DNA of 56,183 nt from Haplomitrium mnioides (Eukaryota; Marchantiophyta; Haplomitriopsida; Calobryales). The notes beneath the pieces are model-generated. The model worked only from the letters and a program-made list of their open reading frames with translations. It was not told the DNA's origin and made no database searches. The stretch covers positions 1-56,183 of the forward strand of contig JBNGIS010020614.1 of the NCBI GenBank assembly GCA_049999725.1, written 5' to 3'. This document shows positions 22,521-32,430 of the stretch, piece by piece (within the stretch, counting starts at the first letter, position 1; every line of letters begins with the position of its first letter). A program made the position numbers and the translations under genes.

Positions 22521-25500
22521 CATAAACTCTATGATTCACTTGTTTACATATCAATTTTGAGCTATATTGTGAACTCTAAGATGCACTTGATAAATATCAA
22601 TGTGGAACTCTAGTATGAACTTTAACATGCACTTGTTGACATATCAATGTTGAAATCTAGTGTGAACTCTAGGATGCACTTGCTTACATATCAATCTTGA
22701 ACTCTAGAATGATCTCTAAGATGCACTTGTTTACATATCAATGTTGAAATCTAGTATGAACTCTAAGATACACTTGTCTACATACCAATGTTGAACTCTA
22801 GTATGAACTCTAAGATGCACTTATTTACATATCAATGTTGAAATCTAGTTTGAACTCTAAGATGCACTTGTTTACATATCAATGTTGAACTCAAGTTTGT
22901 ACTCTAAGATGCACTTGTCTAAATATCAATGTTGAACTCTCGTATGAACTGTAAGACGCACTTGTTTGCATATCAATGTTGAACACTAGTTAGAACTCTA
23001 AAGTGCACTTGTTTACATATCATTGTTTCACTCTAGTATGAAATCCAAGATGCAATTGTTTACAAATCAATGTTGAACTCTAGTTTGTCAACTAAGATGA
23101 ACTTGTTGACATATAAATGTTGAACTCTAGTATGAACTCTAAGATGCACATGCATACATATTAATCTTGAACTCTAGTATGAACTCTAAGATGTTCTTGT
23201 CTACATATCAATGTTGAACTTTAGTATGAACACTAAGATGCACTTGTTTACATATCAATGTTGAACTCTAGTTTGAACTCTTAGATGCACTTGTTCACAT
23301 ATCAATCTTGAACTTAAGAATGATCTCTAAGATGCACTTGTTTACATATCAATGTTGAACTCTAGTGTGAACTCTAAGATGCACTTGCTTACATATCAAT
23401 CTTGAACTCTAGAATGATCTTTTAGATGCACTAGTTTACTTATCAATGTTAAACTCTAGTATGAACTCTAAGATACATATCAATGTTGAACTCTAGTATG
23501 AACTCTAAGATGCACTTGTTTACATATTATAGTCGAACTCCCGTTTTAACCATAAGATGCGCTTGTTTACATATCAATGTTGAACTCTAGTATGAACTCA
23601 AAGATGCACTTGTTTAGATATATATGTTGAACTCTAGTCTGAACTGTAAGATGCACTTGTTAACATATGAATATTGAACCCTAGTATGAACTCTAAGCTG
23701 CATTTGTCTACATGTCAATGTTGAACTCTAGTATGAATTCTAAGATGCCTTTCCTTACATATCATATTTGAACTCTTACATAAACTCTAAGATTCACTTG
23801 TTTACATATCAATATTGAGCTCTAGTGTGAACTCTAAAATGTACTTGATAAATATCAATGTTGAACTCTAGTATGAACTTTAACATGCACTAGTTAGCAT
23901 ATCAATGTTGAACTCTAGTGTGAACCCCATGATGCACTTGCTTACATATCAATCTTGATCTCTAGAATGATCTCTAAGATATACTTGTTTACATATCAAT
24001 GTTGAACTCTACTATGAACTCTAAGATGCACTTGTTTACATATCAATGTTGAAGTCTAGTATGAACTCTAAGATGTCCTTGTTTATATATCAATGTTGAA
24101 CTCTAGTTTATGCTCTAAGATGCACTTGTCTACATATCAATGTTGAACTCTGGTATGAACTGTAAGATGCACTTGTTTGCATATCAATAGTTAGAACTGT
24201 AAGATGCACTTGTTTACATATCAATGTTGAACACTAGTTAGAACTCTAAGATGCACTTGTTTACATATCATTGTTGCAATCTAGTATGAACACCAAGATG
24301 CACTTGTTTACATATGAATGTTGAACTTTAGTTTGTCATCTAAGATGGACTTGTTGACATATAAATATTGAACTCTAGTATGAACTATAAGATGCACATG
24401 CTTAGATATCAATCTTGAACTCTAGTATGAACTCTAAGATGCACTCGTCTACATATCAATGTTGAACTCTAGTATGAAATCTAAAATACACTTGTTAACA
24501 TATCAATAGTGAACTCTAGTATGAACTCTATTATACACTTGTTTACATATCAATGTTGAACTCTAGTTTGAACTCAAAGATGCACTTGTTTACATATCAA
24601 TCTTGAACTCTAGAAGGATCTCTAAGATGCACTTGTTTACATATAAATGTTGAACTCTAGTTTTAACTTTAAGATGCACTTGTTTACATATCAATGTTGA
24701 ACTCTAGTATGAACTCTAAGATGCACTTGTCTACATGTCAATGTTGAACTATAGTTTGAACTCTAAGATGCACTTGTTTACATATCAATGTTGAACCCTA
24801 GTGTGAACTCTCAGATGCACTTGTGTCAGCCAGCGGATTAAGGGGTTGACACGGAATTCTTCCCTACAAGAGCAGTATTGACATAATTTTGCCTTCGAAA
24901 GTGCAAAAGCGCCTCAGAAGCAGCTAGAATCCTTCATTTTGTAAGTACAAGCGGACCGTATGGATCCATGGAGGAAAATGGGATCAAGCGGAAGCAGAGG
25001 AGGGAGCAGTGATCGCCAGCAAGAAGGTGGGTACTACTACAATTCGAATTGAGCAAACGAGAGCCCATAGGTGTCATAGGGATGCGAGAATTGAAGCCTA
25101 GCGGGGAGAAAGGAACGCCCACCTAAGGCGAAGCGATCAAAGGAGGAAGAGGCGGGCTACAAGGCAAAAATCCAAAGGCACTAAAGGAAGAGGGAGACCG
25201 CGGAGAGTGCCTGCAACTGCCACACATCAGAAGCACAAATCGGAGACAGGAAGGAGGAGGCGAGATCTTCGTAAGAGCAAGCTAGGCCAGGGAGCAGGGG
25301 ACGCCTCAATTGTGTAGGCGTGAGCAAGCTTTACAAGGATCCGACCCTTTGTTTCAAGTCCGCGGGTTTGGGCGAAAACGTGGAGTTTTCTAAGGACTCC
25401 GAAAGATTCCACGGAAACGTGGCGTCTCTAGAGCACTTAAGGGGATTCTTTGGATGACGTGGTGGCTCCAGGAAGTCCGAGGGTCTTCACGGAGAGGTGG

Positions 25501-25647
25501 CGGGCCCCGAAGGACTTAACAAAAATCAGCCTTCCTAAGTGGAGAACCCGGCTAAGTGGGTTCCGATTAGCCTTCCTACGTGGAGAGCCTACTTAACAAG
25601 GATCCATTGACAGGACCAACCAAAGAGCAACGAGGGATCAACCAAAA

Positions 25648-25880
25648 GGGTGATGAAACCCAAGTCTGACATGAGGAGAAGTAAGGAGAACTGAAAGGGT
25701 GATGTATCGCAAGTCTAGCCAGACGAAGAGCAAGTAGCGCCCAAGGGGTGATCTATCGACGATCTAAGAGGAAGAGCAAGGAGTGCCGAAAAGGAAATCT
25801 AGCGCAGGTCCGACCGGAGGAAGAGCAAGGAGTACCAAAAAGATGATCTATCGCAAATCCGACGAGGACAAGTTGGAAAT
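25648..25880 (+). repeat. Tandem units of about 49 bp in U3
   Basis: Five degenerate units. Starts near 25648, 25697, 25746, 25790 and 25840 share a gggtgat...atcgcaagtccgac...gaggaagagcaaggag pattern. The same array occurs in the 3' LTR at about 34837-35065 and, diverged, in the LTRs of element 1 (about 3420-3740 and 12610-13030). Short tandem repeats in U3 often act as enhancers in LTRs; that role is inferred here. Confidence 0.75.
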
Positions 25881-26082
25881 TTCGACAAAGTACGGCTGGG
25901 ACGCTGAAAGTTTGATGGAGGCGTGCGAAGGTTGGTTCAAAGGGGAGCTCCTTGTAGTTCCTATATCAAGCATTTTGACAACTTAGCAAAGAGAGCCTCG
26001 AACGCGTATTGTTCTTATCACAAAAGGGTTCTGAAACGGCAACATCGGCATAGTTCTTACTCAGCAAGGGAAGGCTCTTCGA

Positions 26083-26423
26083 ATGATGTGGCATCCGCGG
26101 AAGAGAAGAAGAAGTCAGCGGGTCAACTTCGGAACGGGGGTCAAAGCGACGGTCCGCCTACCCCTTTGCGGGACGGCATCGGACGGTGCTCTGTGGATGA
26201 TGTGGCGTCCTCAAAAGAGAAGAGGAAGTCAACAGGTCAACTTTGGAAGGGGGTCAAAGCGACGGTCCGCCTACCTTTTTGCACGGCGGCGTCAGATGGC
26301 GCTCTACGGATGACATGGAGTCCTCGGGAGAGAAGGAGAAGTCAAGGGACACGTGGCAATCAGTCAATGCCCATCGGGTCTTGGGCCATGAGCAAATCAA
26401 CTTCGGAGAAAAGTCAGCACGAC
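26083..26423 (+). repeat. Tandem units of about 114 bp in U3
   Basis: Three units starting with atgatgtgg or atgacatgg at 26083, 26197 and 26310. Each holds a G+C-rich core (acggtccgcctacc..tttgc). The 3' LTR has equivalent starts near 35274, 35386 and 35499, and element 1 has related units. The period is 113-114 bp, not always a multiple of three, which argues against coding. Confidence 0.75.
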
Positions 26424-27865
26424 GATTTTCCTACCCCTTTGCGGGGCAGCAAGGCCTCGGACAACGTGGCACTCGGAGGGGATCCGTGGATTATTCGAGG
26501 TGAATCTACAAAGATTCCTGTGGATTAGGTTCCGCGAGGCCCTTTAGAACTCTGTTCCAAGGAATCCTTCGGACTTTGTCCCGCGGGAATCTGCGGAATC
26601 TCAGCCCGCAAGATTCCTCGAATGCCCTGTAGAGTTACCATTGTACTTGACGCTTTTTGACTAATTGGCAGGGCATGCGTCGCGACCTCCTTTTCCGTTG
26701 CAACGGGATTAACAAACAGTGGAGCCACGCGTCGTCACCTCTCATTTCGAGCCCAAGGGGATTAACGACCTTTCAATGGAAAGGGCTCGGGAGATCAGCG
26801 AACGCTCGGGGGATATACATCAAAGGGCTTTGAATTTGATCAGGTTGATGCACAAGCAATCGAGGGATGCGACAACAATCTCAAGATAGGGAAATCGCAA
26901 CGAGGTAAGGCAAGAGGGAGAATCTAGTGAGAAGCTACGTGAAGCGAGTGAACTCACCCTGGGGGCAAACCGGAGGTGTTGGTGGACTGGAGGGGCGCCG
27001 AGAGTCGCTAGGCGGGGAGCTCTGGAGGCTCAGGCAATCTAGGTGAACTCATCCCCGTAAGTGGACCAGGAGCGGAGGTGGATCGATACGTGAGTCTAGA
27101 AGGGATTCTGGCCAGCTAAGAAATCAGGGGAGGCTGCCAAGTGAGGAGCTTGGAGTCGTCTCTGCATTCCTTGTGCGAGAGCATGAACCCAGAGTGCTCG
27201 GAGTGCACTCTGGTGTAATTCTTCAAGTGGAGCTAAGAGAGGGGCTGCGTTAGTGCCCACGCACTGCGGAGTAAGACCTGTCAAGGCTTGGGGGTGGAGT
27301 AAGCTACCCGCATTTGGGAAGACTATCTTCTAGAGGTGGAAGTGAAAGAAATCCTCTTCCTAGTCTAAGGAAGTAAAGTCAGGGCTTCTCACGAGGAAAG
27401 TTGAAAAACTATCTGGAGAGGGGCGTGTGGGTGTGAAGGTGAGCTGAAGCCTGGAAAGTGGTAAGTGATTCAGAAGGGAAGGAGCTATTGAGGAGATCAG
27501 CCCAGAGGGCCTTCAAGGACTCTGTTTCTATTGCAATACATTGTTTGGAGTGTTTGTGCATGTGTGTATAGTTAGAATTGCATTCTACATTATGGATACA
27601 AAAGACATTTTAGACTATGACCTATTAGAACCAGTTGAGCAGACCTTCAGACAGCTCTAGAGGGTGAGTCAAGTCCTTTGACACATCCAAGTGATCATGG
27701 GGGTTAATGCTCTCTGTTCTTGATCCTATTTTATAGTTTAGAAACTAGTTCATATTAGGATAGTTAGGAATCAGCTACATCAGTTCTGTGACAACCCTGA
27801 AAGGGGGAGTCTAGACCTTTATCATTGTTCATTGGTGTAGGTCACAGCAGCTTTCTGCCCCATAG

Positions 27866-27873
27866 CATATAAA
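27866..27873 (+). promoter_or_regulatory. Candidate TATA box, element 2 5' LTR
   Basis: CATATAAA within the conserved context gcatataaaggtgg, about 3.04 kb into the LTR. It aligns with TATATAAG in element 1 (1549-1542). The 3' LTR copy reads catatacaagg at about 37617 and is weaker. It would set transcription of the element; the position fits a long U3 and short R-U5. Confidence 0.45.
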
Positions 27874-28168
27874 GGTGGTAGGGTCTAAGATTTGGACCCT
27901 TGGAATACATTGAAGGAATTACACAAGGAAAGATGGGTGTGGTAAATGTGGACTAGGGTTATGAATGAATGATTTGAGTGTAACCTGAAGAGATTGAGTG
28001 GTGAACAAAAGGCTTGTAAGGAAAGGGAGAATCCTTAAAGCCTCAAAGTGATAACATGCAAGGGGCCATCTCAAAAAAGAACCTGAAAGCCTTGAATTTG
28101 TCCTCCCTTGCCTTCAAAGTGGCAACTGAAAAGGTTAAGGCCTGAAACAAGGGAGTGACATGAATTTT

Positions 28169-28184
28169 TGGCACTAGAAGGAGG
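28169..28184 (+). promoter_or_regulatory. Primer-binding site, element 2 (tRNA-Asn type)
   Basis: TGGCACTAGAAGGAGG, 8 nt after the 5' LTR end at 28160. It differs from the element 1 site by one G-to-A change, which is again a CpG-type transition. The complement matches the 3' end of plant tRNA-Asn as remembered, with that one mismatch. Confidence 0.68.
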
Positions 28185-28365
28185 GCCAAAGGTTTGGAGA
28201 AACCTAAGACCAACCTGAACCAAAGACATCACTTTGTGCACCAGAGACTCACAGTCACAGTGTGACAGCCATTCCGAGAAACAGAGGAATTGGGTGGGAG
28301 TCTATTGAGAAAGAGTGGCGGAAGGAAGGGACTTCTGGGTGGAAGTGGCCGTGGCCAGTGCAGAG
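28185..28365 (+). other. Untranslated leader, element 2
   Basis: About 180 bp between the primer-binding site and the first ATG in the capsid frame (28366). It includes a segment that reads in the capsid frame (AEGRDFWVEVAVASAEM) but follows a TGA with no ATG between, as in element 1. Either translation starts at 28366 or the upstream part is joined some other way. Nothing else is seen. Confidence 0.5.
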
Positions 28366-29184
28366 ATGGCCAATTGAGTACCCCCTTCTGGGCTTCGAGG
28401 GCGATTCAAATACAAGTCCTTCAAGGGACGCACAAAGGATGACCCAGATGTATGGATGGACAACCTCGAGAATATTGCAGCAACAAATGGTGAAGCCCAT
28501 GTGAAGATTGGGATCTTGCCAGTAGTTTTGAAGGGAGAAGCTCATCCTTGGTACAAGGATTTGCCCAATAATGTCAAGTGAGACTAGCATACATTCAAAG
28601 CAGCCTTTATAGTAGAATTCCGAGGGGTCGGAGAAGAGACGGAGGCGCTGATCGAGATGGGTTAGCTCAAAATGAAGAAGAAGGAGTTTGTGAGGAAATT
28701 TCTCCAGCGTTTCAAGAAGGTGGCGCGGAAGCTGAACCCGCGAGCCATAGACGAGATGCTCACGGCATGGTTTTTGGCAGCTCTACCCAAAGGAATTGGG
28801 ACCTGGGTGAGACAGACGGATCCACAGACTCTAGAGAAAGTTGTCAATGCAGCTCGATCCCATGTCAAGGCTGCCATCACCAATTCCCGAAGGAAGGCAC
28901 GAGCCAAATACGAGTCTGATGACTCTTTTGACACCTCGGACAGTAACGAGGAAATGGATGAGAGTTCCGAGTCCTTCTTAGAAAGCGAGAATGAGTCGAG
29001 CAGCAGCAGCTCTGAGGAGGACCGGTCATCCAGAAAGAAGAAGAAGAAGAAGGATCACAAGAAGAAGAAGCTGGCCAAGGAGGTGAGTCATCGCAAGGGG
29101 GCCAGCAAAGGGAAATATAGAAAAACTGAACCCGAACTCGAGGTGAGCAAAAAGCCAAGGGGAGGGATCGAATTGAGGAGATGA
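28366..29184 (+). pseudogene. Element 2 Gag capsid-like protein (broken)
   Basis: Same protein as 9404-10264 of element 1. Landmarks in order: LRGRFKYKSFKGR, NGEAHVKIGILPVVLKGEAHPWYKDLPNN (in two adjoining parts), KKEFVRKFLQRFKKVARKLN, AWFLAALPKGIGTWVRQTDP, RSHVKAAITNSRRKARAKY, then Asp/Ser/Glu-rich and Lys-rich low-complexity stretches. The ATG at 28366 is followed after two codons by TGA. More stops occur at VK*D*H and MG*LKM. From 28672 the frame is open to its end. It ends with TGA at 29182-29184, overlapping the ATG of the nucleocapsid frame as ATGA. Confidence 0.88.
29130..29181 (+). other. -1 overlap between capsid and nucleocapsid frames, element 2
   Basis: The nucleocapsid frame is -1 to the capsid frame. 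It opens after TGA 29127-29129, and the capsid frame closes at TGA 29182-29184. Element 1 has the same 52-nt overlap with the same flanking TGA codons. Where element 1 has G GGG GGA, this copy has A AGG GGA (29154-29163 region), a weaker slippery candidate. Here the capsid stop also overlaps an ATG (29181), which would allow reinitiation instead. Confidence 0.5.
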
Positions 29185-29846
29185 GCGCCAAGATGGAGGC
29201 GATAAACATTCTTCTGGTTGGGATCAAACTGGAGGGCAAGCCCTTGCCAACTCAAAGAGTTGGATTCTCGTGCGTCAGATGCAAGTGGCACGGACACTCC
29301 CCTCAAGAATGTCCGAACGACAATAATGTTATGCATTACGTAACGAAGGAAGTGCCAGAATACGTGAGAGAAGAGGTTGAATATGTCATGGAGGAGGTCC
29401 CGGAAACAGTGTATCAAATCAGTGGGGGATCTCGGACAATGCTGAGTAGGCCCGTAGGAGGAAATGGAGGGCCGGTGAATCTATGGGCTGCCAATCAGCC
29501 ACCCAAGACAACAATCATGGTCTGTTGGAATTGTGGCCAGCCCGGCCACATTTCCTCCAGCTGTCCAGAGTCGCGGAAGAGCAGTTATGGCCAACCACCT
29601 CCTTTGTACTTCCAATGCAAGAAGGAGGGGCATGTGGCGGTGACTTGCCCAAACAGAAGGCCCAATGCTCCTCTTGGGCCAAGCGTGAATCCTCCTCCCC
29701 CCGCAATTGTCAATCTAATCATCTTGGAGATAGACGATGAAGTAGAATTGCCAAGATGGGAGATTCCCACTCCCGAGGATTGTTTCCGGGTGGTAACCTG
29801 GGCCAAGGCGAAGGCCAAAAAGATGAGCCAAAAGAAGTCGGAGTGA
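29130..29846 (+). pseudogene. Element 2 nucleocapsid-like zinc-knuckle region
   Basis: Counting from the ATG at 29181 this is an open stretch of 221 codons, the least damaged part of Gag. Knuckle 1 is CVRCKWHGHSPQEC (residues 31-44) and knuckle 2 is CWNCGQPGHISSSC (115-128), both complete. Knuckle 3, YFQCKKEGHVAVTC (143-156), has Tyr for its first Cys. Residues 50-80 are acidic. The C-terminus is Lys-rich. The frame closes with TGA at 29844-29846 where element 1 has an Asn codon, then continues in the same frame into the protease and reverse transcriptase. Nucleocapsid and Pol therefore share one frame, and capsid is in another. Confidence 0.9.
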
Positions 29847-31064
29847 AGAACCAAGAAGGGTGCGGCTCAAGTGACCTCATCACACAACGATTCGAATTAT
29901 CAGAGGGATAATCCGAAATGGTTCTACCCAAAGAAGCAAGACCATGTGAGGAGGCAATTGGAGGCTTTGGAGGCTCTGGAAGAAGAACAGTCAGCAGAAA
30001 AGACCCTCAAAGAGGTCTGTAAGCAGTAGGGAAGGACCCAAGAGGCATAGGCGAAGGTTGCACTTGCGGAAGAGGCAACAAAGCCCAACCTCTACAACAT
30101 TCAAGCGGATGTGCGAGATTGTCTTATGACGGCCACAATAGGCTAACTCATCAAAGACAGCCCACTGTATCGGAGGCAGCTCCATGAATTGTTGATGGGA
30201 GCTAAGAGGAGACAAAGGCTACCCAAGGTGGGAGCTCCAGCGGATTTGCAGCTAGTCTATGAAGACAAGGGGGCCCTAGAGATCGACATACAGATCGCGG
30301 GGTGCATGCTGTCCTTAGTGCCCGTAGATGGAGGGACAGGAGTCAACATCATGGTGGAGGAAACAGCTCACAAACTAGGATTCATGGAGTTCCAGCATAC
30401 AGCTCGAATCATGAGGCTGGCGGATGGGTCAAGAGTAAAGCCATTGGGATCCCTCCTCCAAATACCAACATTCATCGGAGGGAAGGAGTTCAAACTGAAT
30501 TATCTAGTAATGCGACCCGCCATAGCGTCTCCTTACCCAGTGTTGATTGGAAGGCCGTGCCTGTATGGAGCCAGAGTTATGCACAACTGGGGGAACTCCA
30601 CATTGGTGTTCGGCCCCGAAAAAACGACAGTGCACTATGCCCTTGTTTCTCACCTGGGAGAAACACAGTCTGAGGTCGAATATGACAGTGAGTGGTCCGA
30701 GAAGGAAGAAGATTCGAAGTACCACTACTGGGTACAGATGGTAAGTGAAGCGACAGAGGAGGATCTGTCGAAGGAAGGTGTGGTGTCCGTCAACCAGATT
30801 GAATTATCCACCTACGATAGTACAGAGCACCAGTGGAGGGAATCCACAGAAGGTCGGGCCAGAGGTGAGGACACTAAGATTCAAAGAGAAGAAAGATCCG
30901 AAGTGTCTCATCAGATGAGGAAAGCGGACACGAGGAGGTCCGAAGAAGCTCCTCGGGAGGAGGGTGGAGTGCGGTTGACTACTCTGATGCCAGCAGGGGA
31001 CAACATAGGGCAAAATGAGATGGGGGTGGTGCGGGATGCCCAACACAAGCAGTTGGTGGTCTAA
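29847..31064 (+). pseudogene. Element 2 protease region and linkers
   Basis: The first part (to about 30180) is a charged linker with several TAG stops. From 30189 the frame is open to 31064 (291 codons) and holds the aspartic protease. The active-site turn reads VPVDGGTGVNIM, followed by MRLADGSRVKPLGSLLQIP, FKLNYLVMRPA and LIGRPCLYGA. The protease would cut the Gag-Pol precursor. Asp-Gly-Gly replaces Asp-Ser/Thr-Gly in both copies, so it is a family trait rather than a lesion. The rest (about 30680-31064) is an acidic, Glu-rich linker without recognised motifs. The stretch ends at TAA. Confidence 0.87.
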
Positions 31065-32025
31065 GAAGGACACACCTTCCACATAGGCTCTCAATTTCCT
31101 AGAGAATCGGAGCGGGTCCTCACCAATCTCCTGCCCAATTTCAGTGACGCCTTTGCCTAGAGTCACATAGATCTGAAGGGAGTCTCGAGAGAATTGGGGG
31201 AGCATCGGATCGACCAGGAACCCACAGCAATCCCAGTGTGTCAGAGGCAATACCGGATGAATCTCCGATTCTCCTTGCTGGTGAAGGAGGAAATAGACAA
31301 ACTCTTGGAAGCTTATTTCATTTACCCCTTCCTCAACAGCGAATGGGTGTCCCCCTTGGTAGTGGTGCCTAAGAAGGTGGGATAGGATGGGGAGAAGAAG
31401 ATCTGATTATGCCAAGATTTTTGAAAGCTGAACGATGCCACGAAGAAGGACCACTATCCGTTGTCTTTCACGGATGGGGTGCTGGATTTGGTGGCAAGGC
31501 AGGAGGTGTATAGCTTCCTTATCGGGTACTCAAGATACAACCAAATTTGGATCCGAAAAGAGGATCAACTCAAGACAGCATTCACCATGGAATGGGGGGT
31601 GTTTGCTTTCAGAAGAATGCTATTTGGATTGTGCAATGCACCAAGTACTTTCCAACAAATGATGATGAATATTTTCCACGACTATCTCCAAAAGCTCTTG
31701 GAGGTGTTCATCGACAATTTTGTGGTGTATGGCAAGCTGGAGAACCACGAACGGGATGTGAGGCTCACGCTCCAAAGGTGTAGAGAAACGGGGTTCAGAT
31801 TACACCCAAGCAAGTGCTTCTTCGGGGTGAAGGAGGAGATACTCCTCGGACACCAGATTTCAAGCATACGGATAGAGGTGGATCAAGAGAAGATCACCAA
31901 TTTGCTGAATGTTGCATTTCCCACCAGTTTGAAGGAGGTGCAAGGATTTTTGGGGTGCGTTGGGTACTACCAAAGATTTATCGACCAATTCACCTCAGTA
32001 GCTCTGCCCCTCACTCAAATGACCA
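31065..32025 (+). pseudogene. Element 2 reverse transcriptase (inactive)
   Basis: Same domain as element 1: PVCQRQYRMNL, KEEIDKLLEAYFIYPF, EWVSPLVVVPKKVG, then a damaged stretch with TAG, TGA and TGA near 31383-31430, then SFTDGVLDLV, RRMLFGLCNAPSTFQQMM and the catalytic box. The box reads FIDNFVVYG (31707-31718): the second Asp of the YxDD-type motif is Asn, a G-to-A change that would abolish polymerase activity. The thumb continues as EVQGFLGCVGYYQRFIDQF. A one-base loss in a G run near 32026 (five G against six in element 1) shifts the frame into the RNase H part. Confidence 0.93.
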
Positions 32026-32430
32026 AGGGGGTAGCACATTTGAGGCCACTCCTGAAAGGCTGGCAAGCTTTAGAGAATTGAAGAAGAGGCTGGCGAGTGC
32101 CCCTGTGTTAGTCCCTCCCAACTGGGGGAAGGAGTTTCATGTGATGATTGACGTATCTGGGTTCTGCATAGGCGCAGTGTTGTCCCAAGTGGATGAGAAG
32201 GGATGTGATCACCCAATCTACTTCGCGAGCAGGCTACTAGCACCAACAGAGAAGAACTACTCTGCCAATGATCGAGAAGCGCTAGGAATCATCTATGCCT
32301 TGAAGAAATTCAGTCACTATTTGTTGAATTACAAGTGATCTTCCACACGGATCACAATGCACTCAAGTACATGGTGAACAAGCCAGACGTCATCGGTCGA
32401 ATTGCGAGGTGGGTGCTTCTCTTGTAGGAG
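32026..32430 (+). pseudogene. Element 2 RNase H (broken)
   Basis: Begins with GSTFEATPERLASFRELKKR, then HVMIDVSGFCIGAVLSQ with the first catalytic Asp, then NDREALGIIYALKKF with the Glu. A small deletion near 32330 changes the frame, and FHTDHNALKYM with the third acidic residue follows in the integrase frame. A TAG at 32425-32427 after RWVLLL is at the same codon as a TAG in element 1 (6157-6155). Confidence 0.87.

Larger units (their letters stand above)
13839..24823. repeat. 47-bp satellite array, middle segment
   Basis: About 234 monomers by length of the same 47-bp satellite. It contains higher-order structure. The run starting near 14742 recurs near 20185 in the same order of variants, and landmarks such as atcaaaaata are at 16301 and 21724, 5.4 kb apart. 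A block marked by ttgatgaatatc or ttgataaatatc followed by gaactttaacatgc recurs near 17700, 18290, 18940, 22615 and 23875. Shortened units with aagatacatat or aaggtacatat occur throughout. No coding region is seen. A 10-N gap lies at 20096-20105. Confidence 0.97.
24824..28160 (+). repeat. Element 2, 5' LTR (3337 bp)
   Basis: Runs from TGTCAGCC to GAGTGACA. U3 contains two scales of tandem repeats. Five units of about 49 bp with the theme gggtgatctatcgcaagtccgac span about 25648-25880. Units of about 114 bp start at 26083, 26197 and 26310 and carry acggtccgcctacccctttg. A G-box core CACGTGGC lies at 26350-26357. A TATA-like CATATAAA is at 27866-27873, leaving about 290 bp for R-U5. Long open stretches in U3, such as 25923-26528, change frame between repeat units and are probably not genes. 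Confidence 0.94.

Noticed and set aside
25923-26528. 201-codon open stretch in the element 2 LTR, and the similar 11904-12446 stretch on the minus strand in element 1
   Set aside because: They align with each other at the start, but the frame changes across the 113-114-bp tandem units and the other LTR copies are broken. They are best explained as U3 repeats, not a gene.
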